DNA from: Bolinopsis microptera
Taxonomy: Eukaryota; Ctenophora; Tentaculata; Lobata; Bolinopsidae
Reading direction: 5' to 3'
Length of the DNA: 64,000 nt
Assembly: GCF_026151205.1 (NCBI RefSeq)
Contig: NC_087078.1
Span: 8,448,675-8,512,674, forward strand
In this document: positions 31,787-41,796 of the stretch, piece by piece
Position numbering within the stretch: position 1 is the stretch's first letter
Layout of the letters: every line of letters starts with the position of its first letter
Program-made: the position numbers and the translations under genes
The notes under the pieces: model-generated
The model's input: the letters and a program-made list of their open reading frames with translations, nothing else
Told to the model about the DNA's origin: nothing
The model's database searches: none

Positions 31787-32303
31787 TTATTATAATGAAA
31801 TATGAATTACAAAAGTTTACCATGATTGCTTCTTCATCAAATTCAAACTAAGTGTACAATTTTTTATAATACTAGCAAAGAGTGATTTTATAACCAAATT
31901 CAAACAATTCTCTCACCCATCGCCTGAAATTTCAGGGTTTTTAACCCCTATGAACCGGGTGCTTCCGGATTTATGCGGACACCCATATTGGAAGAAAATA
32001 CCCGATCTACAACTGCAAAGCACATTTTGATAACTTGAGCACAAAACTTGTCAAAAAAAGACCAAATTAGTTGCCCAATTTAGTATCTTTCCTCACGGGT
32101 GTAGCCAAAATGACTGATTTTTGTCAATATCTTAACAAATAAGCATTAAAGGGCTTATATTGCTTTATAAATCGTATATGAATGTGACGTTTTCGATCAT
32201 TTTAAGCTAAAATTCAAGTTTGTATGACCTTCATAGTTCAAGTTACCAAAATTCAATGCAATTTTAGGTTCGCTGAGCCAAAAAAACAGTTTTTTGTCAA
32301 TAT

Positions 32304-32568
32304 ACATATATATTCAGACTCAGTTACATATCTTAGAAAGCGCTTGCGCTTTGAGGTATTAAAGACAACAGTTATTTCGATAAGGGGGGACAGAGGGCCC
32401 AAGTTGCGATATAAACCAGACAATATTGAAGATTTAGATTTAAATATTGAGCCCTGTGGCTAGAGAATACTTTCTTAGATATTTTGGACAATTTTTAACA
32501 TTGGTAATGTTAATGAATTGTAATTGATTGATATGTAATATTTAGGCCCGTGGCCAGTTCTCAAAAAA
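32304..32568 (+). mobile_element. 265-bp 5'-truncated retroinsertion with coding tail
   Basis: Flanked by a 15-base duplication GTTTTTTGTCAATAT (32289-32303 and 32569-32583) and ending in a short A run; segment 1 has the empty site. The insert opens with a frame reading VTYLRKRLRFEVLKTTVISI, RGDRGPKLRYKP and DLNIEPCG before a stop at 32461-32463, so it is the 3' end of some retroelement or retrocopied ORF. I do not recognise the parent protein. Confidence 0.75.
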
Positions 32569-33433
32569 GTTTTTTGTCAATATCTATAAAACGAAACACT
32601 GGAAGCCTTATGTTGCTTCATAATTTGTATAGAATATAGCTTTTCCAGTTGTTTTAAAATAAAATTTAAGTCTCTATGACCTTCAGTAGCTGAAATACAA
32701 AAATCCTATATACGCGACTAAGGGTAATTTAGAAAATGTGCCCTGTTACATGTAGGGTTGTCTCTAGCGATACAAATTGGGTACCTAAACAATTTTGGGT
32801 CAGAACGACCTAAAGAAGGAGCCTGTGGCGTCAAAATCGTGTACATCGAAGTGCACACTCAACTCCGCTCCGTATGTATAGACTATGGATATTATACTAC
32901 AGTGGATAGTTCACACGCAACTCATTGTCCCCATTGAAAGAAGTGCGAATAAGTGTCGTTAGTCAGAGAGCTAGATAGAAGGTAGCTATTACCAGGGGGT
33001 CCTTTCCGAAATGAAACTTAAGTTCTTACTTAGTTTAAGTAATCGCCAAGTAAAATCATGTTTGTCCTTACCGAAACACTACTTAAGTAAAGTGCAGCGT
33101 TTCCGAAACTTTTACTTAAAGTGTTTACGAAACGCGTCAAAGTTACAAATTTACACGTGCAAGTAACAAATGCGCGCCTAAAATGCGCGCAAAAACTCTG
33201 ATGACGTAATTCGTCATGCAATTGCTTGTTGGTGCGATCACGTGCTTGTTGGTGTGCCATGGATTTTGTTATCATGAATATAACCATTCATGTTGAGTTG
33301 AATTTGATATCGCAATTTGAATTTGATAATCAATAAATGTTAATTTTATGAGTTCTAATATTCACTATTGAAATTCGAATCTGCACTGTGATTAAATCTG
33401 AATCTCCCTAATTTGTTTCCTCGTAGTGTTACC

Positions 33434-34024
33434 ATGAGTGTGGCCGGCAAACAAAGAGCACGCTCGTTTACTTCTGAAGAGAAGACTTTACTGTTGCAAC
33501 TTGCTAATGCTGAGAAAGCTTATTTGAAAGGTCGCTTCGGGCCAACTATAACAAAGAAAGGGAAACAAGGAAAATGGAAACATATTGCTCAAGAAATTAA
33601 CGGGATGAATGGATACGGAGATAGGACTGGGGACGATTGTCTGAAAAAATACGATAATATGGTCAATGAAATTAAGAAACAAGAAAGAGACCGTATAAAA
33701 TATAGAAAGGCTACCGGAGGTGGGCCAGCCAGAAAGACTCAGGCTCTCTTAGAAGCCGAAACTGCATGCTTGTCCAATCTACCAGTAGAGCAAATAACTG
33801 GAATCGAAGGAGGACATGAGAGCGGCACACACTACAGATCTTGCCTCGATGATCTCGCAGCTAACACTGGCTGCTCGGTTCAAAGTGACTCGCAGGAGGA
33901 TCTTTTTGATCAGCAAACTGATGAACTTCTAGGATCTGAAGAATATTGCAATGAGGTAGAGGTACGAGAATCAGCATTTCAAAGCAGCGTGGCTTTCCAC
34001 ACGAGTCAGAAATTTGGAAAATAA
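33434..34024 (+). CDS. Harbinger A Myb/SANT-like protein
   Basis: About 196 aa from the ATG at 33434, which lies just after a possible acceptor ttcctcgtag; an upstream in-frame ATG at 33413 is less likely. The N-terminal 100 residues form the trihelix/Myb-like fold used by Harbinger accessory proteins: ARSFTSEEKTLLLQLA, LKGRFGPTITKKGKQGKW, DDCLKKYDNMVNEIKK and KATGGGPA. In autonomous Harbingers this protein helps the transposase enter the nucleus and bind the ends. Its last residues (SQKFGK) may be read-through past a deletion junction into transposase sequence. Confidence 0.75.
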   Translation: MSVAGKQRARSFTSEEKTLLLQLANAEKAYLKGRFGPTITKKGKQGKWKHIAQEINGMNGYGDRTGDDCLKKYDNMVNEIKKQERDRIKYRKATGGGPARKTQALLEAETACLSNLPVEQITGIEGGHESGTHYRSCLDDLAANTGCSVQSDSQEDLFDQQTDELLGSEEYCNEVEVRESAFQSSVAFHTSQKFGK

Positions 34025-34719
34025 TACTAATTAAAGAAGGATTTCTCAGTTATGGTGGTTTTCCCTGCTGTGTAGGTGCCATCGATGGCACACAGATCCG
34101 CATTAAGTCTCCTGTAGACAATGAAGAGATATATGTTAATAGGAAAGGAGAACACGCAATAAATGTACAGTTCGTATGTGACATGAATATGGTCATCACA
34201 GCATGTTCTATACGGTGGCCTGGGTCAGTTCATGACAGCACGGTCTGGAAAATGAGCAAAATTTGCAGAAATCTCAGCACTTCATCTGTATCCGGTTGGC
34301 TAATTGGCGACTCGGGTTACCCGTTGCGTGAGAGACTTATCGTTCCATTTCTGGATCCAAAATCAGAGGCAGAGAAGAGGTTCAATAAGTCCTTGAAACG
34401 GTGTAGATGTGTTATAGAACGAACAAATGGGGTGGTCAAATCACGATGGCGATGTCTTGACAGTAAAAATACGGGTGGTTTGCAATTCAAACCAAAAATT
34501 AGTTGCGATATCATTGCTGCATGCGTTGTATTTCATAATTACTGCCGTAATAGGAGAATTCGTGATCCAGAAATTTTGCCACACATTCTTCAAGATATGA
34601 GAGAAGAGCAAGCTGAACAATCCCGGCGGGCTGCCCCTCCAAGGCAGCCGAACGAGGCGGAAGAAATCAGAAAAGGAATTAATGTACGGAATAATATTGT
34701 TAATGATTACTTTTCTTGA
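34018..34719 (+). pseudogene. Harbinger A transposase, C-terminal DDE half only
   Basis: The frame from about 34018 reads GFLSYGGFPCCVGAIDGTQI (first D), SVHDSTVW, LIGDSGYPLRERLIVPFL (second D) and RCRCVIERTNGVVKSRW (E), ending HNYCRNRRI and a charged tail. The full HARBI1-type transposase in this window (48301-49509) has about 170 residues before its GAIDGT. Here that N-terminal part is absent, and the upstream Myb gene runs into this frame, so a deletion has fused the two. Confidence 0.8.
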
Positions 34720-35277
34720 TAAATGATAACTTTAAAATCCTTTTTAGAACCTAAACTGTGTATGATTCGCCTCTCCAAACAAATCTAAAGAAAATCCTTT
34801 TATGAACACTGAATTATTGTTCAAATTGTTCAATTCAATCAACTTGCAATGAAATTTGGGATATTAAGTAAAAACTTACAATTCTAAGGTTGGTCTGAAC
34901 CAAACTTAAAAAAATTAGCAAAAAATGAAAAATTGGAAGCAACTTAAGCAAAAAATAGCTCTTAAGTTGAAACTAAGCAAAAATCGAAGTAAAAACTTAA
35001 TTCAAAAATTTTGCTTGAAAATTTGCTAACTTTGTTACTTAAGTTGGTTTTCGGAACGGATTTTAGCAAAAAAGGGAAAACTAAGCAATATTTACTACTA
35101 AGTTTCATTTCGGAAAGGACCCCCTGAATAATAAGGGTTCAACTTTGTTTGCTTGTCAGTTTTTTTTTGATAAATTGTTTTAATTGCCATGTTTTTTTGC
35201 TAAATTCCTAGATTAGTGACAACAATTCCGTAACTACATGTATATATTCATAACCCATTTTATTCAACAACAGAAAA

Positions 35278-36717
35278 ATGGAATCGGAATTAAATAACGA
35301 AAAAAGTCCGTTGACAGCCGCAATTGAGCCGTCTTCAAGCTCGTCTAGGAAGTCACATACCATAGGCGAAGCTATAGAACGATTGGGATGTGGATTCGGT
35401 TCGGTTTTGTACGGTTTAGGGCCATATTGTTTCTTGTTTATGTCCGGAGCCGAAGTGGCTGTAATGTCAGTAGTAAGCTTGATTTTGAAATGTGAGTGGG
35501 ACCTGTCAACTTTCTGGACTTCAACACTTCAAATCATCAGTATGATTACTTCTACAATTTTCGCCCTCTTACTATCTCATCTTGGAGATAGGTATGGAAG
35601 GAGGATAGTATTAATTATCACAACCATCGCATTACTTTCATCAGGAATATTGTCAGGACTCGCTAGAAATTTTTGGCAGTTACTTATCTGCAGGGCCATT
35701 GTTGGGGCTAGTGGAGGCATTGGAGGTGGTCCTGCGGCAGCCTATTCAGCAGAAATACCAACGATAAAATACAGGTCACTCAGTATGTCATCTGTAGGAA
35801 TCGGCTGGGGTGTTGGAACAGCACTTAGCAGTGGATTGGCTTATCTTACGCTTGGACCATATGGATGGCGAGGCTACTTGATCATCACTGCACTTCTATG
35901 TTCACCAATCTTAGTTCTTCTCTTTATAATCAGAGAATCTCCAAGACATGACGTCCGGATGGGTAAATTAGAAAATGCCCAAGAAACTTTGAAAACACTA
36001 GCCTACTTGAACTGCACTAAAGAACTGGAGGAGGTTGAAATTACTCAGGACAATAATTCTGGGGAACTGGAAATTACATCCTTTTATCAAAGCTATCAAA
36101 TTTTGAGGACTACAGGCTATCTATCAGATTTTTGGAAGCTTGTGATCATAACATTGACGGGAGAGTTTGTTTACATGGGTATGCTTTATGCAGCTCCTCT
36201 CTTCGTGGACGAAGGTCCTTGTCATTCGGTGAAAATCACACAGAAACAGTCTTGTTCATTTGACAATTCTGTTTTATTTGATCTTGGGGTCATCGGACTA
36301 GCTGAACCAGTCAGTTTAGTTATAGGACTCCTTCTCCTTGATAAGATAGGGAGAAGAAACTTGTTTTTTATCTCCAGCCTTATTCCAGTTTTTGTTTTCA
36401 TCCCACTATACTTCTGCATACCTTCCGCTTTGACGTTGACGGTCCTCCTTATGAACAGAGGTACACTGGCTGTAATGGGCTGGTTAAATTTCGTCATTGC
36501 TTCCGAATATTTTCCAACATCCGTCAGATCTTTTACATCTTCGATAATCGGCAGTTGTGGCAGCTTAACCAGCGTAATTGCTTCTTTTGCTGTCCAATAT
36601 GCATATCACCAAAGTTCGGGTTTAGTTGTAATTATAATGCAAATCGCACTATTGGTTACAACCGGTGTGATATACAGTATAAAGAGGGAAATGACAGGTG
36701 AACAACTTGAACAATAG
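35278..36717 (+). CDS. SV2/SVOP-like MFS transporter, copy 3
   Basis: 479 aa, single exon, with all family motifs intact (GDRYGRR, GASGGIGGG, GIGWGVG, ESPRH, DKIGRR, ASEYFPTSVRSF). It differs from copies 1 and 2 at only a few positions (for example NFWQLL where copies 1 and 4 have NLWQLL and copy 2 NLLQLL, and ITQDNN for ITLDNN). The promoter-side region is interrupted by Harbinger A, which lies between the ctagatagaaggtagctatt leader and the gene, about 150 bp upstream of the ATG. Transcription may therefore depend on the transposon's sequence. Confidence 0.85.
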   Translation: MESELNNEKSPLTAAIEPSSSSSRKSHTIGEAIERLGCGFGSVLYGLGPYCFLFMSGAEVAVMSVVSLILKCEWDLSTFWTSTLQIISMITSTIFALLLSHLGDRYGRRIVLIITTIALLSSGILSGLARNFWQLLICRAIVGASGGIGGGPAAAYSAEIPTIKYRSLSMSSVGIGWGVGTALSSGLAYLTLGPYGWRGYLIITALLCSPILVLLFIIRESPRHDVRMGKLENAQETLKTLAYLNCTKELEEVEITQDNNSGELEITSFYQSYQILRTTGYLSDFWKLVIITLTGEFVYMGMLYAAPLFVDEGPCHSVKITQKQSCSFDNSVLFDLGVIGLAEPVSLVIGLLLLDKIGRRNLFFISSLIPVFVFIPLYFCIPSALTLTVLLMNRGTLAVMGWLNFVIASEYFPTSVRSFTSSIIGSCGSLTSVIASFAVQYAYHQSSGLVVIIMQIALLVTTGVIYSIKREMTGEQLEQ

Positions 36718-36799
36718 AAATTTAGCTGATTTTTGCCGTGGAGATTGATGCTGATAGAGACATATATAGATTGTAGATTTATTTGCTTGCATTTTTGCT

Positions 36800-37350
36800 G
36801 TATGGTATGAACTGCACAAACATTAGACATGATGAACCTGAAGAACAAGCGAATTTTGATTAATATTAACTGTGTATTAATAATTGTCATGGTACTTACT
36901 GAGAATACACATTTTAGATTAACCGTATTTGTTATTTGTAGATAAGTTTTTAAATAGATTCGAAATAAGCGTACAAAATAATTTGGTGTATTTTTTTCGA
37001 AATTTCAATAAAATTGAGAAAAAATTCGAAAAATTCCATTTATTTCGAAAAATAAAGCTCCAATCGTTCTGAAACTATCATTCGCCTGCCATAATGTGGC
37101 CATTGCGGTCATTTTGCACCCCCTATGGAGATCTCAAGACCTTCGGGAGCCGAATAACCAATATTAGGGGTGGCCGTGGGGCGTATGGGTTCCTGGAGAA
37201 AAATGACTATAAAAATTTTTGCCCAAAAGTTTCAGCTGGACGATTTTTTTTTGTGGTTCCTGGGACCATGGACAACACATTCCTGTAGACAAACCTTTGT
37301 TACGAATTTGTTCACAGATTGACCCATAAACAGCAATTCTTGCCCTAACT
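36800..37350. other. Insertion in the 3' flank of MFS copy 3, no gene
   Basis: About 560 bp absent from segments 1 and 2, between the shared phrases tttatttgctt and atgtctgttttta. It contains cattgcggtcattttgcacc and gatctcaagaccttcgggag, phrases related to the foldback arms at 51914-55005. No coding capacity is recognised. Confidence 0.45.
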
Positions 37351-37677
37351 ATATGTCTGTTTTTAGAATATTTGAGACATTTTAAGAATTTTGTCGCCAA
37401 TGTTGTGAATGTTTAATAGTCAAATTTCTTTTCAATTCTTGATAATAATATAATTGATATTTTGGGAGAAAATGAGAGTCTCCACTCAGTTTTTCAAACA
37501 AATAGTTGTCGACGTTTCGGCCCACGCCTTTGTTATGGACGAAACGTTACAATTACGTTATATAGCTACAATTTACAATGTTAAAATAATATTTTATATA
37601 ACTATCAATATCGTGAAATACCTTCAATATTTTACAAAAATTGGTAATCTTGTTTTGCTCTTATGAGTGGGTCAATC

Positions 37678-37760
37678 ATTTATTTTTAATTATAGTTGAC
37701 GAAATGAGAGTCTCCACTGAGTGGAGACTCTCATTTCGTCAACTACAATTAAAAATAAAT
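37678..37760. repeat. 83-bp palindrome in segment 3
   Basis: The arms atttatttttaatta... and their inverse meet around ctccactgagtggag at about 37719. One mismatch pair lies near the outer end (attatag/ctacaat). Part of the arm (gagagtctccactcag) also occurs at 37473 in the neighbouring flank, so this looks like a template-switch product. Confidence 0.75.
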
Positions 37761-38520
37761 TTTACAAAAATCTATACAATTACAAAAATTAACAAACAAT
37801 AACGTGAAATAACTCCAAATTTATACCAAAAATCTATACAATTCAAAAATAACTAGCAATTTCATGAAATAATAATTACAAATTATCAAAGAAACAAACG
37901 GTAGAGCTAAAGGGATCGGTTGAAAGAATCTACAAACGTAACAAAGTACGAACATTATTATAATAAAATATGAATTACAAAAGTGTACCATGATTGCTCC
38001 TTTATCAAACTAAGTGTAAAATTTTGTATAATACTAGTAAAGAGTGATTTCATAACCAAATTCAGACAATTGTCTCGCCCACTGCTTGAAATTTCAGGGT
38101 TTTTAACCCATGAACCGGGGGCTTCCGGATTTATGCCGAAACCCATATTGGAAGAAAACACCCGATCTACAACTGCAAAGCACATTTTGATAACTTGAGC
38201 ACAAAACTTATCAAAAAAAGACCAAATTAGTTGCCCAATTTAGTATCTTTCCTCACGGGTGTAGCCAAAATGACTGATTTTTGTCAATATCTTAACAAAT
38301 AAGCATTAAAGGGCTTATATCTCTTCTATAATTCAGAGAATTCTTTTTGTCTGTACGACCGCCCACGTGCAAATAGATGAGAAATAGGTAGTTGCATAAT
38401 AACCATGGTAACGAGGGTTATTACACGCACGTGCACGTGCAATGATTGGTTTAACGACATTTTGATCGGTTTTGTCGATATTACGCTGTGTTTAGTACGA
38501 ACAACATTTTAATTGGATTT

Positions 38521-39032
38521 ATTTGACCAAAACCCATAATCATGGGTAGAGTGGACCGCTGCCAGTGTCTCTCTTTCCCAAACAAAAGGAAATGATATTA
38601 ATTTGATTGACCGTTCTCAAATGCAAAATGATACCGAGAATGAAATCGGTCGCTCGCTTTTCCCATTCATTCACGGCTTACGAATTGTAATAAGTTTCGA
38701 TTGATTACATCAATCAGATGCTGTAAAAATCTCTTTGGGTTGCGTTCGGGTCGATACCTAGTATTTCGGGGTAAGGGTGGTAGTTATTAGTATTACTTAT
38801 TGAATTAGCTGAAGTTTATTGAATCTTCATTGCCGAGTACAGCTGCCTTTGGGTAGTTTTTCTTAATCTATTACAATTGTAAATGAATGGGAAAAGCGAG
38901 CGACCGATTTCATTCTCGGTATCATTTTGCATTTGAGAACGGTCAATCAAATTAATATCATTTCCTTTTGTTTGGGAAAGAGAGACACTGGCAGCGGTCC
39001 ACTCTACCCATGATTATGGGTTTTGGTCAAAT
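38521..39032. mobile_element. Foldback element ATTTGACCAAAACCC, copy 1
   Basis: The ends ATTTGACCAAAACCCATAAT and the exact inverse flank arms of about 170 bp that include gtagagtggaccgctgccag. The second copy is at 43284-43768 and a decayed relic at 11571. It is non-coding. Confidence 0.8.
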
Positions 39033-40270
39033 ATCATCTCTTTTTGATTATAATGTCAGGGTACTTTATAAAGTCGAAATATAAACTGATATCTTCATTA
39101 ATAAGGAGGAAGTTTTAACGATTTCGAAATCTATCCTTTAAAAACATTTCCTTGTGTTTAGGGAAGCATATCGGTCGATCACTGACTGAATATGCCACTT
39201 AATACTCATTCAAGTTGGCATTAAATTCATATATAATGACATTAAACTGTCGTGGCAAAGCAGAATTTGTTGGAAATCACGAATGAGCAAAATTCTCACC
39301 TTTCGCACGTGCAAACTTTGAGCAGACGTTGCGTGCGCATCCAATATTGAATCGCCGTAAATTTTTGCATGTAATTGTTTTATATATAGTTTGATAAGCA
39401 TGCAAAGTTTCAAAGTATTTTAAGAAGAACTGTAATCACAACGGCACTCTAAAGTTGACAGAAAATGACGAAAACAGCAATTTTCAGTGATTTTAGCAAT
39501 TTTCTATCAATTTGGGCGTGTCCCCACGTGTGCAACTTTTCGATTTTCAACTTTAAAACTAGCCTAATACACAATTTATACCTATAGGAAGCAGAACTGA
39601 GCTCCACAACCCAAGGCATGGCCCAACACCAGAGAATACTAAATCGCAAAATTGACGTTTTTATAAAATAATTCTTCAAAAAAGCACAAACTTCAATGAC
39701 GAATATCTTTATGAAGGAGCAAGCTAGAAAAACTTTCCGGTAGATTTTCAGAATGCTTGAACAATTATCTAAGGTAAAAATTTCCTCAGATTTTGAATAA
39801 AATTACTCCTTAATGGTTTAAAATTAATTTTAAAAGTTATTACTTTGTCAAAAATCAAGTTTTAAAAACGGTTAACTTGATGACGTCATCAAGGGGTGTT
39901 TATGACGTCATATAATTTTTTATACAATGTAAACTAAAGTATAAACAATTATTTGCAAGACCTGTGGTCGGAAATGGCTGTATCTTTTATACTTTTGAAT
40001 CTATGGACAATTAAATACAGGCTACAATTGACTGGCAAAGCGTCTATCCCTGAATAGCGTCTATCCCTGAATATATGTATCACGACAATCTATCGTAAAA
40101 CAGGGGTTCTAGAAAACCCACTTCCCGATGCTCCTGAAACCTGAAACTTTTTTTGCAGTCGATTTGGTCAACGTCTAGACGCCCTGAAAAATTTCAGATC
40201 TCTAACTCAATTTTAACATGGTTTTTAAGGCACCTGAATATGGCGATTTTGGGTTTTTTACCGAATTTCG

Positions 40271-40630
40271 TATAACAGTGCTGGCGAGTATTTTTACTAT
40301 TTTATGCAAATTTCTTAAAAATCTCAACATAACTATTTTTATTCCTGTCATCTTTGACATCAAATTAGAATGTTTTGAACTAAAAATAAATCTGCTGAAC
40401 GACTTCCGATGAGTCTTAATGCCTGAAAAACTCCTGCCGGAGGCGGCGGCCTTCGGCCGCCGCCTCCGGCCGGAGTGCACGCTTCGCGTGCACGAAAGAG
40501 GCTTCCGACGAGTACCAAAGGGGTTATAATAGTAAAGGGGGTATAATAGTAAAGGGGGTACAATTATAGTAAAGGGGGTACATAGTATAACCCCAATAAA
40601 GACACCGCTCGTGCTTGCCAGCACTGTGAT
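40271..40630. mobile_element. TGCTGGC MITE, copy 2, with nested GC-rich hairpins
   Basis: The ends are TATAACAGTGCTGGCGAG and CTTGCCAGCACTGTGAT. Inside, at 40436-40470, 16 bp of gccggaggcggcggcc pair perfectly with their inverse across a 3-base loop; next to it, 40475-40493 is an 8-bp-stem hairpin (gtgcacgc-ttc-gcgtgcac). Copies 1 and 3 lack this GC-rich block. Beyond it are four tandem tataatagtaaaggggg-type motifs. Confidence 0.75.
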
Positions 40631-41004
40631 CTTCGGTTGTGTAGGATATTTTTTGACGCGATTTAAACTTACTAACAAAAAATACTATTAGCGTCCTCCC
40701 TGTGACCACGGGTTTTCTAGTTGCTTTATAAATCGTATATGAATGTGACGTTTTCGATCATTTTAAGCTAAAATTCAAGTTTTTATGACCTTCCTAGTTC
40801 AAGTTACCAAAATTCAGTGCAATGTTTGGTTCGCTGAGCCAACAAAACAGTTTTTTTTTTTCAATGTCTTTAAAACGAAGCACTGGAAACCTTATGTTGC
40901 TTTATAATTTGAATATAAACATAGCTTTTCCGGTTGTTTTAAAATTAAATTGAAGCCTCTATGACCTTCAGGAGCTAAAATACAAAAATCCCATATACCC
41001 GACT

Positions 41005-41703
41005 GATGTGTAGTATCTGACCACCTGGATGGCGAGTAGTCAACCAGTGAGTTTGTCCAACTGCAGCTGTAGCCGGCGACCGGAGGGTTGTCCGGTATCA
41101 AAGCAAGAAAGTTCGAAAAACTACACTTAACTACTTAAACATGTCAAAGGATGAATCAGCCTTTACTGTGTGAGGCACTTTGTTTCACAGCTTCGGTCCT
41201 TGAACTGCAAAAGACCTGTCGTATAGTATTAGTGACTGGTTGCGTAAGGAACTTGTCTTTGACAATGAGGGTATGACAGCTACATCACCTTGTCTTGGTG
41301 TCACCTTGAACTTGATATCACAGCAGTCTGCGCTGTAGAGACATCAATTTAAGCTGTACGAGTCTTTCCCAGTAGTTGAGATGTTGAAGACCGCCAATAC
41401 GACTGGTGAAAGTTCTTTGCACCCCCTCTATCAGCTGTATTTCAGTCACCTTCGTAGGGCTCCAGAGGTGGCAGCAATACTCCAGTAAGCTTTTACTAGT
41501 GACTTGTAGAGAGTAGTCATTACGGTCTTGTCGTGAGTTTTGAACACACTGAATACCCAAGATAGCATGCTCCTCGCTTTGGGTACCATATTGCCGATAT
41601 GTGTCGACCAGCTAAGATCACTTGAAACCATAACTAAAGGGTAACAGGGTAAAGTATGTCCTGACTGGATACTTTGTAACGCAGTGTTTCGGCAATTTGT
41701 GCG
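41005..41703 (-). mobile_element. 5'-truncated CR1/Jockey-like LINE fragment
   Basis: On the minus strand frames read MVSSDLSWSTHIGNMV, KARSMLSWVFSVFKT, LLEYCCHLWSPTKVTEIQLI, GVQRTFTSRIGGLQ and YWERLVQLKLMSLQRR. A frame with DRSFAVQGPKLWN follows. This is the post-RT region typical of CR1/Jockey-class LINEs. It is broken by frameshifts and lies inside the segment 3 tail, between cgactgatg and gcgatacaaattg. Confidence 0.8.
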
Positions 41704-41796
41704 ATACAAATTGCGTACCTAAACGAGAATGACCTAGCGAAGGAGCCTGTGGCGTCAAAAATCGTGTACATCGAAGTGCACACTCAACTCCGCTCT

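Larger units (their letters stand above)
32994..35125 (+). mobile_element. PIF/Harbinger-type transposon A, internally deleted, in segment 3
   Basis: The ends AGGGGGTCCTTTCCGAAATG and its inverse (26-bp terminal inverted repeats) enclose 2.1 kb. Segments 1 and 2 read straight through attacctgaataat at this point. It carries the two classic Harbinger genes in tandem on +: a Myb/SANT-like DNA-binding protein and a transposase. The transposase lacks its N-terminal half. Subterminal DNA holds repeated cttaagt. I see no clear 3-bp target duplication. Confidence 0.85.
38321..40720. mobile_element. Composite 2.4-kb element in segment 3, left member of an inverted pair
   Basis: Interrupts the segment tail between gggcttatat and tgctttata. 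It contains the foldback at 38521-39032, about 1.2 kb of AT-rich DNA, and the TGCTGGC MITE at 40271-40630. The middle is an inverted copy of 42050-43283. No reading frame resembling a transposase is visible. Confidence 0.65.

Noticed and set aside
40202-40678. Minus-strand ORF of 158 codons in the MITE at 40271
   Set aside because: It runs through inverted-repeat and hairpin sequence and resembles no family. Equivalent frames are absent from the other MITE copies.
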